A DNA stretch of 64,000 nt from Elysia chlorotica (Eukaryota > Mollusca > Gastropoda > Plakobranchidae): positions 63,248 through 127,247 of the forward strand of contig RQTK01000965.1 in the NCBI GenBank assembly GCA_003991915.1. Direction: 5' to 3'. Positions within the stretch are counted from its first letter, which is position 1. Each line of letters begins with the position of its first letter. The notes under the pieces are model-generated. The model made no database searches, was not told where the DNA came from, and saw only the letters and a program-made list of their open reading frames with translations. The position numbers and the translations under genes were made by a program. This document shows positions 47,701-61,646 of the stretch, piece after piece.

Positions 47701-49584
47701 AAAAAAACAAACAAACAATGAAACTGCATGAATTTCAATGGAAAAAAAAAGAAAAAAATCACTTTCGAAATAAGCATTTTTGTAAATAAAAAAAAACAAA
47801 AAGATCTGTCCTAATCTTTTGTTAAGATGATAATCATTTGCATTATACATACATAATGGAAATAAAAAGAAAAAAATCACTTTTGAAATAAGCATCTTTT
47901 TTAATAAAAAAAAAAAAGATCTGTCCTAATCTTTTGTTAAGATGATAATCATTTGCATTATACATACATTTGAACGAACACACCCACACAACCAACTGCT
48001 TGCAAAGATAGCTTAAAAACTACAAATTCCATTGCAATACATTGCGAAATGAGGTTTCTATTCCAGACTGATAGATATTTTAGATTTAGTTGCTTATGAT
48101 AGAGGCTATTCGGTTTTACATCTTTTTGTGTATGAGGGGCAGGGGGTGTAGCTTTGTAAATTGTTCAGTAACATAAAAAAAGTGTAAGGGGTTGATCAAT
48201 GAATCCTCTTTACAATTTATACAGTTTATTATCCATCCTTTTGGTTAATTTGATTTGAAATCAGCTCTCCCATTAATCATAATACAGTTAGATTCTGCTA
48301 GAGTTTGATAGTGTAATTAAGTATTGTATGGACTTCTTTAAATCATTTTGTTTTCAGTCATATTGGTAGGAAAGATTCACTGCAAAACATTTTGTTCATC
48401 AGTAATTTACACAAAGCATATACTCCTTTTACTTTGGCAAATTAATGTACATGGACCAGGTTATAAATAATTTTCTTTGAAAAATCCAAATTGATTCTAA
48501 AGCTTAACTTCCTCCATTCAGGTAGTCTCCTAAACTTCCCAGTGATTCATACAAGTGTCCACCTACATGAGTTCAGTACCCACTACCATACTACTTTACC
48601 CATGATCACCGCTTGTGCTTCCATGGCACTCCAAAAGGCCCTGAAAATGGCTGGTTCTGTGCTTTTGGAGCCTATGATGGCAATGGAGGTTGAGAATTGC
48701 ATGGACATGTTCTGTAAGTTTTGTGGCTGTGGTATGTTTAGTTTTTGTTCTGTATGGCCTCAAAGTGGCCTTACCGTTAAGTTTTGAAAAATTGCGTAAT
48801 CGTCGATATTTCAAAATACCATATCTCGGCTTAAAATTAATGTAGAGACTTAAAATTTGCAGTCCCATGCTCAGAGACAAAAACTCTATGCACTGGTTTT
48901 AAAATCAAAACAATTCAATGAATTTGAAAAATCAGTTTTAGGTACCTATTCATAATGTATAAAATGTATTGACGACATGACATAGGCATAAACTATTGCA
49001 GGTTTTGTTTTTGTTTTTATGATAGTCGCCCAGAGATACATAAAAAGAGCCAATTGGTCGTGGTCTTTTAAGTTTCATCCTTGTAAGTCACTTATACAGT
49101 TATAGGCAAACTTATTGGTAGAAAAAAGTATGAGTTGCAAAATAGTGATTTAGCATTTATTTTCATATTCAGTTCACCTTCACATCACATTTACATCATA
49201 ATGCAGTTTGGTTTTTTGTTTGGTTTTGTTTTTTGCTTTTTAAGAAAAATAAAAAAAAAAGTAAAAATAAAATGAGGGTATAATTTGAGCTTTAAATGAT
49301 TTTTTCAGGTGAGCACAGAAGAATCAAGACTTGATGATGTAATATCAGACTTGGCCAGGAGACGCAGTCACATTGGTGCAATAGCCTCAAGAAGAGACAC
49401 AAAGATAATAAGTGTCCTGACACCCCTGCAGGAACTTATGGGATATTCCACTGACCTTCGCACTTTCACTTCGGGGACAGCTAGTTTTGCCATGGAGCTT
49501 TCCCACTATGAGAAAATGACAACGGAAGAAACACAGAAAGTTATTGATAGAATATCTGGTTTTTACTCTCCAAAACTTTATTAG
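40957..49584 (+). CDS. GFM2: GFM2, mitochondrial elongation factor G2 / ribosome-releasing factor 2 (777 aa)
   Basis: Ten exons: 40957-41182, 42116-42244, 42514-42594, 43110-43906, 44667-44799, 45585-45757, 46101-46257, 47446-47640, 48522-48688 and 49309-49584. All phases agree and the total is 2334 nt. Residues 1-45 are basic and free of acidic clusters, as in a mitochondrial targeting peptide. GTPase motifs: G1 AHIDAGKT (52-59), G2 RGITI (94-98), G3 DTPGH (116-120), G4 NKMD (170-173). Domain II ([12 protein letters not shown]...RLYSG), domain III ([20 protein letters not shown]) and domains IV-V ([20 protein letters not shown]) follow. Length and wording match animal GFM2, not GFM1 (for example VTVWRQAD and [11 protein letters not shown]). 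The GTPase works with mitochondrial RRF to split ribosomes after termination. AATAAA is at 49612. Confidence 0.93.
41661..41740 (+). repeat. (CT)n microsatellite in GFM2 intron 1
   Basis: About 38 CT units with one interruption (TATC). Confidence 0.95.
41862..41937 (-). mobile_element. tRNA-like SINE head (minus strand)
   Basis: The minus strand reads 'ttttggttcagtgggcagag' and then GATGTGGTTCGAATACCAC, with clear A and B boxes. No family body follows, so it is a truncated copy in GFM2 intron 1. Confidence 0.5.
42816..42962 (+). mobile_element. SINE body in GFM2 intron 3
   Basis: Contains 'catgttgggtttgcatcagt', 'atgtgactggctgagataga', 'tatctctatggcagcacgta' and 'agtcttgggactcgt', which follow the order of the family body. 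The head is mutated and the tail is lost. Confidence 0.6.
44829..45316. mobile_element. hAT-like inverted-repeat element in GFM2 intron 5
   Basis: Begins CAGGGTTTCCACAC and ends GTGTGGAAACCCTG, perfect 14-bp terminal inverted repeats of the hAT type. A second copy of the left end (CAGGGTTTCCACAC) lies inside at 44938, and the word GTCCTGGAA is repeated near both ends. No clear 8-bp target duplication remains. There is no transposase, so it is non-autonomous. Confidence 0.65.
46685..47165 (+). repeat. Two-copy duplication in GFM2 intron 7
   Basis: The segment from CTTTGACTCTGTCACTCTCA through 'tatagcaagaa', 'attttcatt' and 'cttgaagatgtaag' occurs from about 46690 and again from about 46900. 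The second copy holds an extra stretch of about 75 bp. Confidence 0.7.
47750..47970 (+). repeat. Two-copy tandem duplication in GFM2 intron 8
   Basis: The segment starting GAAAAAAATCACTTT and running through GATCTGTCCTAATCTTTTGT to 'cattatacatacat' occurs twice in direct order, about 120 bp apart. The copies are almost identical. Confidence 0.85.
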
Positions 49585-49611
49585 ACATTTTTTTTTTTTG
49601 TGGGAAGAAAA

Positions 49612-49617
49612 AATAAA
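49612..49617 (+). terminator. PolyA signal of GFM2
   Basis: AATAAA 28 bases after the stop codon. Confidence 0.55.
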
Positions 49618-49619
49618 CT

Positions 49620-51040
49620 GATATGTATATAGATTTCAAACGAGTATTTTTGTTTATCGTTTTTTTTTTATATACATGTAGGGTATATATAAAAAGTAAG
49701 GCATTAAAAAAAAGATAGATAATATAGACCTACTGAATCCAAATCAAAATTCTACTAGTTTGAGACCCATCAAACATTTGCCTAGAAATGTCTTTAGAGA
49801 GCATACTTTTGTAATGATTTTCCACTTTTGACTAATCATAAGGGCTACATAACTGTAACTATAACAATATATCATATCATTATCAAACAACATGAATCCA
49901 ATATCTACTTTAACAGATGCTGCTTAACATCACATACATTTTACTTACCATTAGAATTATTTTCTTATAATTTTAAAAATTGTTCACATATTTTATGGTG
50001 ACTTTTTTACATGGAACAGGAGAGTATAATGTTTTCTCTGCAATCCACAGCAAACTTAAGAGATAGGACTTTTCCCAAAGAGTTTTTAACAAGCACTGTA
50101 CGTTCAATTAATGATATACTACAATTATTAGTAAAGGTAACAGAAAATACTTGAAAAATCCTAGCAGATATACTTTTGGGATAGACAAATTAATAAGAAG
50201 AAAAAATCGCTTCTCTACACATCAGAGATTATGCAATGAAGTTCATGTATACATTGGTTCCCAAGAATTTTGTATCACAATTTTGTAAGTTTGCACAAAG
50301 CCCCAGCAGGGATACTAAGATTTGTCTCAACCTGTCCATCACCCAAACAGTATGAAACAGTTCTGACAAATAAAGATGTCTAATGGTGGGACAGAACCTT
50401 AGTTTGCTGATTTGGAGCTGCTCATTCTACTACCGCTTTGACAAGCTTGAACCCCCAACCCACTTGTTTTTTTTTTGTTTGTTTGTTTGTTTAGTTTTCT
50501 ATCACTAATAAATAGTGCATAAATACAAAAATTCTCATATAACGCAACATTTGTTATGACCCAGTTCTTTTTTGTTGTTTTTGTAATTATCCTAATAGTA
50601 ATACAGGGCTTCAGATCTTAGCAATTATCTTCTAAATTTTATTTTATGAGAAGCAGAATAATACAAAGTATGACACTTGAATTCAGTAACAGTTCAATTA
50701 AAAGCTAAAGATAAAAACTAAATACAAAAGAGGGTAGTAAGTGATTCCAGTGGGTGTGTATAGCAATGTTCGACGCATATTTGTTTTTATTTGAAGTATA
50801 GATTTCCATTTCGAGTCACCGTAAACATGAAACAAGAGTCAACTGAAACCATTTCCCAGGTAACAATCTGTAAGGGCATTGCATGTTTGATGGGTGACGT
50901 TAACAGGAAAGGGATTATCTAAACATATTTGGATGCACGTAAACACATTTGCACTGGCAGCAACATGTTTATTTAGAAGTACTGTAATATGAGGAGCTAT
51001 ATGACGGTCCATACATGTAGTGCCATAGACATATCAGGCA
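49620..51040. other. Gene-free AT-rich stretch after GFM2
   Basis: No coding region or recognised mobile element was seen; it includes a few T and GTTT runs. Confidence 0.45.
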
Positions 51041-51044
51041 CTGT

Positions 51045-51087
51045 CGTCATCGTCGTCGTCGTTGTTGTTGTTGTTGTTATTCTATTA

Positions 51088-51134
<47 letters not shown>

Positions 51135-51136
51135 TA
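51045..51136 (+). repeat. (GTC)n/(GTT)n/(ATT)n triplet repeat
   Basis: Four GTC units, five GTT units and about 20 ATT units in succession. This looks like stepwise base substitution and expansion within one triplet array. Confidence 0.9.
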
Positions 51137-51261
51137 AGGCCATGTTCCCTTAGTTACTTAGATTCATTGCCCTGCATAATTAAAAGATGAGTAAACTTCA
51201 GTGACTAAGAAAAATCAATAATTATCTAGTTGTTGCCCTTCTATCATTTGCCACTTGTTGC

Positions 51262-51401
51262 TTAGCGTCCAATGTCAGTACTATCTAGGTTATATTGTGC
51301 ACGGGTCCACCAAAGGACATTGAAACGTCAGTCTTGGGGCCCGTCCACAATATAGCCTTTATAGCGATGACGTTGGACGTTAAACTACTCAACTCAACTC
51401 A
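51262..51401. mobile_element. Inverted pair of SINE tails
   Basis: The first part ('gcgtccaatgtcagtactat ... ttatattgtgcacgggtcc') is the complement of the second ('ggcccgtccacaatatagcc ... gatgacgttggacgttaaac'). Two copies of the family tail are thus arranged head-to-head. The right copy ends in ACTCAACTCAACTCAACTC, the repeated tail typical of this family. Confidence 0.65.
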
Positions 51402-51663
51402 ACTCTGTGATAAGCTTGATCATCAGCCTGGGGAAGACCAGTTATCATGGACAGGATACAACAGCACCATTATTTTATAGTGGGCTTTGCGATCCACAAT
51501 CACTAAACGGATAACATAATCACGCCCGTTAGGCATGGGGTTTTCTGATAGCTCATGGCTCTGTAAGTGGATTATAGAGCTATATACGCTATACGTGATT
51601 GTATTTGGACGCCCGTGGAGATTTCCTAATATGTTGTATTTGTGTTCACTATGGGCTCTTCTA

Positions 51664-51873
51664 TCGCATGGGCGCGCGGTGGCCCTGGGGTAGAACATCG
51701 GCTTCCGACGGAAAAGGTCTGGATTCGAGCCCTGGCGATTTCGCTCCCAACTGGTTGGGTCGGTGTCAGTTTAGTGTGAACGGCTGAGACAGGAGTCATA
51801 GTATTCCCGCCCTGTCTCGAGTGTGGTAGCACATAATAGTGCTGATGTTGGACGTTAAACTAAACCAACTCAA
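51664..51873 (+). mobile_element. Full-length tRNA-derived SINE (best copy)
   Basis: Head: CGCGCGGTGGCCCTGGGGTA, then 'gaacatcggcttcc' and B-box 'ggattcgagccc'. Body: 'aactggttgggtcggtgtca', 'cggctgagacaggagtcata', 'cccgccctgtctcgagtgtg'. Tail: 'gctgatgttggacgttaaac' and 'ccaactcaac'. This is the most complete copy and can serve as the reference for the family. Confidence 0.8.
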
Positions 51874-52373
51874 CAACGCTACTATTAATACACGTACCCA
51901 TTGATAACTGCGAAATTAACAGTTCATGTATATGTATAGTATAATTGGCTCCATCACCACCAAATCTGAACAATGAGATTGACAAGAGAATAACAAAGCC
52001 GTCACAGCTCTCGCGCGCCTCAGGCATACACAGTGTGGATAAACCCTAAGCTGATCGCGGAGATGAAACTGGCAGTCTTCAAAGCCTGTATTCTCAGGAG
52101 AGGTATAAATGGTAACAAGACATGGATCGCATCAACGCCGCCTGTCGCCGTATAGGATCCCCCAGGGGAATCTAGGAGACGTTAAACCCGGAGAAAGGAG
52201 AGAATTTTCTCCCTCCGTTTATAGAGAACATCACATAACATGTTAGACTGTACAAGACGCTCAGTAGGCCAACCTTTCACTTCGGAAGATCGCCCGTATC
52301 ATATATTTATTTTGTTAGCATAATCAGAATACAATGCACATATTCTCAACACTGATCTCATGTTCTGAGTCCA

Positions 52374-52565
52374 CCTTTGTACCTCAGACATCTCAAACTA
52401 CGATGCATTGATCAACCACACCACCAAGGAGATGGTCGCATCCACAAAACGCATCTCCCAAAGAGATGGCGAAGAAAAGAAGCACCACCTGTCCACTTCA
52501 AGGATGCCTTCAAGTGCAAAAGAGACATAATGGTCGTTCAAATTAATTTGCAATCTTGGTAGGAC
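52374..52565 (+). pseudogene. LINE C-terminal relic
   Basis: The open frame reads LRHLKLRCIDQPHHQGDGRI, then RWRRKEAPPVHFKDAFKCKR and DIMVVQINLQSW. The pattern (K-x-A-P-x-x-x-FKD-x-x-K-x-x... and a final S-W) resembles the end of some animal non-LTR ORF2 proteins. It is short, and support is by pattern only. Confidence 0.45.
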
Positions 52566-52594
52566 CTTGTAGATGATCAGTCACGGTGGAGGGG

Positions 52595-52872
52595 TATTTC
52601 CTATAGGGTTTAACATCTCCTAGGTTCCTCTAGGGAGTCATATACGGCGCCGGGCCCCAAGACTTACGTCTGTCAATTTTATATGCTGCTACACACGAAA
52701 CAGGACAGGGATACCATATCTTCTGTCTCAGCCGGTCACATTATACTGACACCGACCCAACTAGTTACAGGGGACGAATATCGGACAAATAAATCTGCCG
52801 ATCGTGGAATTAGATCCGCGGACCTCCTGATCTGAAGACCAACGCTCTACCACATGAGCCATTTCGCCCCCC
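52595..52872 (-). mobile_element. Full-length tRNA-derived SINE (minus strand)
   Basis: On the minus strand the head is strongly tRNA-like: AAATGGCTCATGTGGTAGAG, then 'cgttggtcttcagatcagga' and 'ggatctaattccacg'. The family body follows ('gctgagacagaagatatggt', 'cctgtcctgtttcgtgtgta', 'cttggggcccggcgccg'). Its head differs from the copy at 51664, so at least two head types share one body. Confidence 0.7.
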
Positions 52873-53410
52873 AATGTGGAGGAGTAACCTGTATAAACTC
52901 ATTATATGACGGAATGGGTACGCTGCTAGGGAAGCGGCGACCAATGATATTACATATACACTGTATTGTGTTATGCTCAACTGATGGTGGACTTGTCTAC
53001 ACAAAGGCAGCCCTGTGTGAAATTAATGCAAGCGTATGACAAACTTAACAAACATAATAATGTACCCTACAGTATTTTTTCATTATATATATCCACACTG
53101 GACAAAAACCAACATGATACTAATAATGGTTTTAAGAAGTAGGCCTATTGGCTCGGCTGAGAAAGTACCTAGGCTTCAATTCCTCATGCTCATCAGTGGA
53201 AAAATATTTGGGAAAATAGGTGAATTTATATCATTTTTAAGTAAAAGAATATAAAGAAATAGTAATGTAAATAAAACTTGTTATATTTTTAATTGTTATC
53301 TTTTCAATCGTGAAATCTCATTCAAGAATCGTCATAGTAATCCCTTTAACTCGGTTAGGTATAATACTGTAAAGCTAGAAACTTACGCATTTTTTAACTT
53401 TATGATTATA

Positions 53411-53480
53411 GGGCCGTAAGTACAACGTTGCGTCGTGAGCCTTCTTTATCTCATTATATCCGCGACGTTGTACTTACGGG
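53411..53480. repeat. Short inverted repeat (19-bp stem, 28-bp loop)
   Basis: CCGTAAGTACAACGTTGCG pairs with CGCGACGTTGTACTTACGG with one mismatch. It may be a tiny MITE or a hairpin. No flanking duplication was seen. Confidence 0.7.
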
Positions 53481-53589
53481 CATATATTCATAAACATATG
53501 CGAAACCCTACTGCAACAGAAAGGTTTAAATACCGTAATTAATTAACATACCGGTAGTGGTGGCGGTGCTAGCAACAACATCACGAGTA

Positions 53590-53631
53590 GCAGTTGCATT
53601 AGCAGCAGCAGCAGCAGTAGTAGTAGTAGTG

Positions 53632-53715
<84 letters not shown>

Positions 53716-53716
53716 A
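53590..53716 (+). repeat. (AGC)n/(AGT)n triplet array 1
   Basis: A few AGC units are followed by about 36 AGT units with one GGT. It is the first of three AGT arrays between 53.5 and 57.7 kb. Confidence 0.95.
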
Positions 53717-54202
53717 GAGCTTATTGTTAACATTATGCTATGAAGCCTTGCTACTCCTGATCTAGAACTTTTAAATCACTATAGAATGTTATTATCTTAA
53801 TTTAAATAGTATCCCACACATCTCTTTCACCTTCTCCCCTCCAACCCCCCCCCCCCCCTGATTTCGCATCCCCGTATTCCTCTCCCCCATGCACCATCTT
53901 CACACATCCCACATTCGCTCTGCGTACCGCGCAGGACGCTATAGTATTACATCACGAATCCGACCACTAAAACTCTCCCCTCCCCCTTCCCCCCTCCCCT
54001 CTTTCTCACCCCTTGTTACTTCATGTACCCTGTAGCCATACGCTAATTTAAATAGACTGTTTCTCCGCTTTTGTTTTTAGTATTGACAAAGCCATTAATA
54101 AAGGCGAAACGTTTTCATGTATTTTCTCTATAATTTCTAGTTGTGTTTGATTTATTGTGTCCCTCAGTTGCTAAGTTGTGCGTATTCTTCTATTTATTAT
54201 CA

Positions 54203-54326
<124 letters not shown>

Positions 54327-54638
54327 AACAACAACAGCTGCTGCAGCAGAAGCAGCAGTAGTAGTCCTTTTTTTTTAGAATATCAATTAAAATGTGAGAT
54401 GGACGGAAGATTAATTACATGTAGATTTCTAATATGTAGGCCTATCTACTGCCATACAGCCTACGTTAATTTAGCACAAAATAACCGGAAGTAGCGGATT
54501 CATACCAATAGCTCTGCAAAATTTACAAACAACGAAAGTCTGACGCCGAGTTTCGCCTATCCTAGAAGCGAAAGTTGGGCGGATTATTGAACATTTATAC
54601 CATCGACAAACATCTTGATTATCCTTGAACAATTCAAA

Positions 54639-54640
<2 letters not shown>
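54327..54640 (+). promoter_or_regulatory. SNRPD2 promoter and 5' UTR (exon 1)
   Basis: A non-coding 5' exon ends in ...CAAAAT at 54640, directly before donor GTAAGG. The last two bases supply the AT of the start codon (see the SNRPD2 entry). No TATA box stands out. The segment is duplicated almost exactly at 57613-57934. Confidence 0.6.
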
Positions 54641-58411
<3,771 letters not shown>

Positions 58412-58416
58412 ATCTA

Positions 58417-58976
58417 GGCACTCCTTGAGTTTTGTGGTCCCTAGCCTGTGGGCGATCAAAATGGCTTGGTGGACTGGATTCGAGGGGTGGGTGGGTAGGA
58501 TTCGATTACATGGGAGTTAGTCAAACTGTGAAGAGAGAAGAGATAGGGAGGGAGAGAGATAAAGAGAGACATACATACACAGCAAGCCAGTGTAAGAGAC
58601 AGATAGAAATCTAAAGTGGCAATTGCTTAACAGATCAATCTGGTCTAATTCTTATGCTTGTTTATCACTTTATGTTGTCCCAACCCCCCTTCTCCGCCCG
58701 CATTCTACCAGTGTTCAAATAGGCCTAAAAAATTGAATACAATCAAATAGAGTCCTAAAAGTCTTTTTAAAAATAAAAAAACATGCCAATAAAAAAAAAA
58801 AAATTAAGACAGGGAGAACAACTAGCAAGTATTTAAATAAATATAAATAGAAAAAAAAAAAAAAAAAGACAGGAAATACAGCTGGCAAGTATTTTATTAA
58901 AAATTAATAATCGAATTCAGACCACACACCCATTTGATCGCCCAAAGGCTAGGGACCACAAAACTCAAGGAGTGCC
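58417..58976. mobile_element. 560-bp inverted-repeat element (MITE-like)
   Basis: Both ends read inward GGCACTCCTTGAGTTTTGTG followed by 'gtccctagcct'. The ~47-bp ends are almost identical in inverted order, and weaker similarity goes further in. The interior has an A-rich part with a twofold 'agacagg-a-a-ac' motif. It has no transposase. No flanking duplication was found. Its left end lies where the duplicated SNRPD2 promoter copy stops. Confidence 0.7.
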
Positions 58977-59196
58977 AATTTTGTCATAGGCCTAGCTAGG
59001 GACGTGCACTCTTTATCGAAGCCTATTCTCTTAGATCTTCGTGTATGAGATGATCGAAAGGGTACTGAAAGTACACCTTTCTACGCTGCCAACCCGTACG
59101 CCTCGCTATTTTTCTACCCAAATACGCCGATACGTAAAAAAAAAATGAAAATATACAACCGTCCGTGCAACACCGCCGTTTTTCGCAATAAAGATA

Positions 59197-60190
59197 ATGT
59201 ATTACTTTGAGATACGGCTACGGTTTTCCTCTCAATCACGCAACAGAAACCAGAGAATAAAGAAAGTTTCCAGTGTTTTGTGCGTGGGCGAAATAAAATT
59301 TATGAACGATTCATTTATTATATCGATAGATGATATTTTCCCCTTTTTTTGCTACTTGGTAGACATTGCTATCGAGATTGGGTTATTCAACAACTTATTG
59401 ATACAGAACAGTCCCAACTCGTTTTCTCTTGAGTTCATTCGTCCAAATCATACCAATCTATCTATCTAGACAATCAGTTCCAGTCATTGAAACTGGCAGT
59501 CATTTCCAAGCAAGAAATGATTCTGGTTTGCGTTACCAAGAGCTCAATATGCGCTTACAAACAAGTAACGTAGATCTAGTTAACCGTTTATTCGTGCGAT
59601 TAATACCATCTTAACGTCCAGCCCTTGACCTTCGTCCTTATTTACAACTGGTTCCCGTAAACGAATCTCCCGCGATAGAAACAAGAAATGAAAATCTGGC
59701 TATCTTTTATTCGTCCGATAATACCGATCTTTCAATCTTCACATCCAGTCCTCGGGGCTTGGCGTTATTTCCAATTAATCATTCTGATTGTTCTTAAAGT
59801 TTATCAGCCTTTTTTTCTGTTTATCTAACTTAGGTGGTTGTAGGTGTATACGTTTTAACATTCTTTTGGGAAACATGCGCCAGTGTACTTAAGAAACCAA
59901 AAAAAATTAAAGTAGATCTAATTCAAACTAGCAACATGTTCTTGATAAAGAACCCTGGCTCAACTATAAAAAAAAAAGGCGAAATGTCTTTAAAGAACCA
60001 CGCTGTATCAGAACGATCAGAACATTTGAGATGGAACACTGGATCAAAAATAGTCAAGATCAAAATAAAAACTCAATTCATATTTTACCAATGCACAGAT
60101 GAGCGCTATCTAGATAATATGTCACAAGGAATATCCTATACGGCGACGGGATTACAAAGCGTGATTGTCGGGACTTGGACAATCACATAA
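59197..60190 (+). other. Run of unrecognised + strand open frames
   Basis: Three neighbouring frames of 60-118 codons lie here. The longest (59834-60190) has no recognised domain and ends LQSVIVGTWTIT. The phrases 'attcgtccaaatcataccaatct' (59439) and 'attcgtccgataataccgatct' (59709) suggest an internal repeat. No splice pattern linking the frames is convincing. They could be a decayed element or chance. Confidence 0.3.
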
Positions 60191-60320
60191 TACAAAAAGC
60201 TAAGTCTGTACGCACTAAAGTCTTAATTTAAAATAGTGTTTCTGAACCAATTTTTAAAGAAAATGACAAAAGCTCTCGGACTTTTCTTCTCACTTATGGA
60301 CCCCTCTCTCGATCTATACG

Positions 60321-60324
<4 letters not shown>

Positions 60325-60390
<66 letters not shown>
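60325..60390 (+). repeat. (CT)n microsatellite
   Basis: About 30 CT units. A C-run (60423-60437) and a twofold TCTTTCTGCATGTCTCTC unit follow, with a second CT run at 60533-60582. Confidence 0.95.
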
Positions 60391-60392
<2 letters not shown>

Positions 60393-60531
60393 CCTCTCGT
60401 TCGGTTTTATTTCTTCTTATTATCCCCCCCCCCCCCTCTTTCTGCATGTCTCTCGATGTCTGTCTGTCTCTTTCACCCCTCCTCTTTCTGCATGTCTCTC
60501 AATGTCTGTCTGTCTCTTTCACCCCCTCCTC

Positions 60532-60532
<1 letters not shown>

Positions 60533-60584
<52 letters not shown>
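60533..60584 (+). repeat. (CT)n microsatellite
   Basis: A pure CT run of about 25 units. Confidence 0.95.
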
Positions 60585-60585
<1 letters not shown>

Positions 60586-61056
60586 GCTTCCTCATCTGCT
60601 TGAAATTTGAAGTGTTTCAGAAAAGGAATAGCAATATATGTTCTATAAAAAATATTTGATATACATTACACAAAGCCATTATTTTTTCAAAATAGATTTT
60701 TGAGAAAAGTGTAGTTTAATCAATTTTGCTATACATCTATTGGGTAAGAATTTAAAATACACATGGGGCCACAAAATCACCCCCATCATATTTATATAAT
60801 CGACAGTAGGTTTTGGTTATTTATTTACTTTTTTTTTTTTTTAATAATTGGTTTTGTTTTTGTGTATAGCAATACTGAGGCAAAAACACTATACATCTAT
60901 AGTGTGTATAGACACTCCCTATACACATGTACTGAGTACATGTATCACAATTAACAATGAAACAATAGAGAAAAACGGCGTTTGTACCTATTTTTCCTGA
61001 AAAATACCTATTTCTTGCTATGGAAGTACCTATATTGGCTCTTTTCAAGTAGGCAG

Positions 61057-61257
61057 GCCTGTGAAAGGGTATTCAGCATGGTCAGAAAAAATCTGACTGA
61101 CAAAAGGAGCAGCCTAGGCCAGGAGAGCCTGGAGGCTCTTTTGGTCCTCAAAGGCTCCTTCGGTGACTTCACTGAAAGGATAAAAAAATTAAATAACCTG
61201 GATGAGGATACATTATGCAAGTTGAAATCTGCTGGCAGACTTCATCTCCAGAGTTAG
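61057..61257 (+). pseudogene. hAT transposase C-terminal dimerisation fragment
   Basis: Reads ACERVFSMVRKNLTDKRSSL, then GQESLEALLVLK and a short acidic tail to TAG. The pattern (ERVFS-x-x-x-x-x-x-T-D-x-R-x-x-L-x-x-x-x-x-x-ALL-x-x-K) is the C-terminal dimerisation region of hAT transposases. A possible splice acceptor (GGCAG) precedes it. No catalytic part lies upstream, so it is a fragment or the last exon of a displaced gene. Confidence 0.65.
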
Positions 61258-61646
61258 AGCAGCATTGTGTGTTTTTATGTATTTGTTGTGTCATGTTTTG
61301 TTTTTGTGTGATTGCTGTTTGTTTTGTCTTTTTTTCTGTTCTTGCAAAGATTTGGAGCTGCATCTCTTTGGTAAGATGCATTTATTTCATTTCATTTCCA
61401 TGTGTGCTTGTTTGTTTATTATTAAATAGAAAATGTTAATTATATATTTGCTTTCTTTTAAAAATCAATCAATGTTACGTTATTGGCGTTTTTGTTCGAT
61501 TGTCGAGTGATTACTCTGAACTGTCAAAAATTACTCTGAGCACAGATCAACATTACTCTGGGTCAGATTTTAGGTTGGCAGGTCTGATATAAAGTGTTTA
61601 CCTTCATGTTATGTTGCCCCAATTAAATCTGTTGTATAATTTTCAG

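Noticed and set aside
52790..52872. tRNA gene on the minus strand
   Set aside because: A and B boxes are present but there is no good acceptor stem, and it runs directly into the SINE body, so it is a SINE head. The same holds for the heads at 8563, 14755 and 41862.
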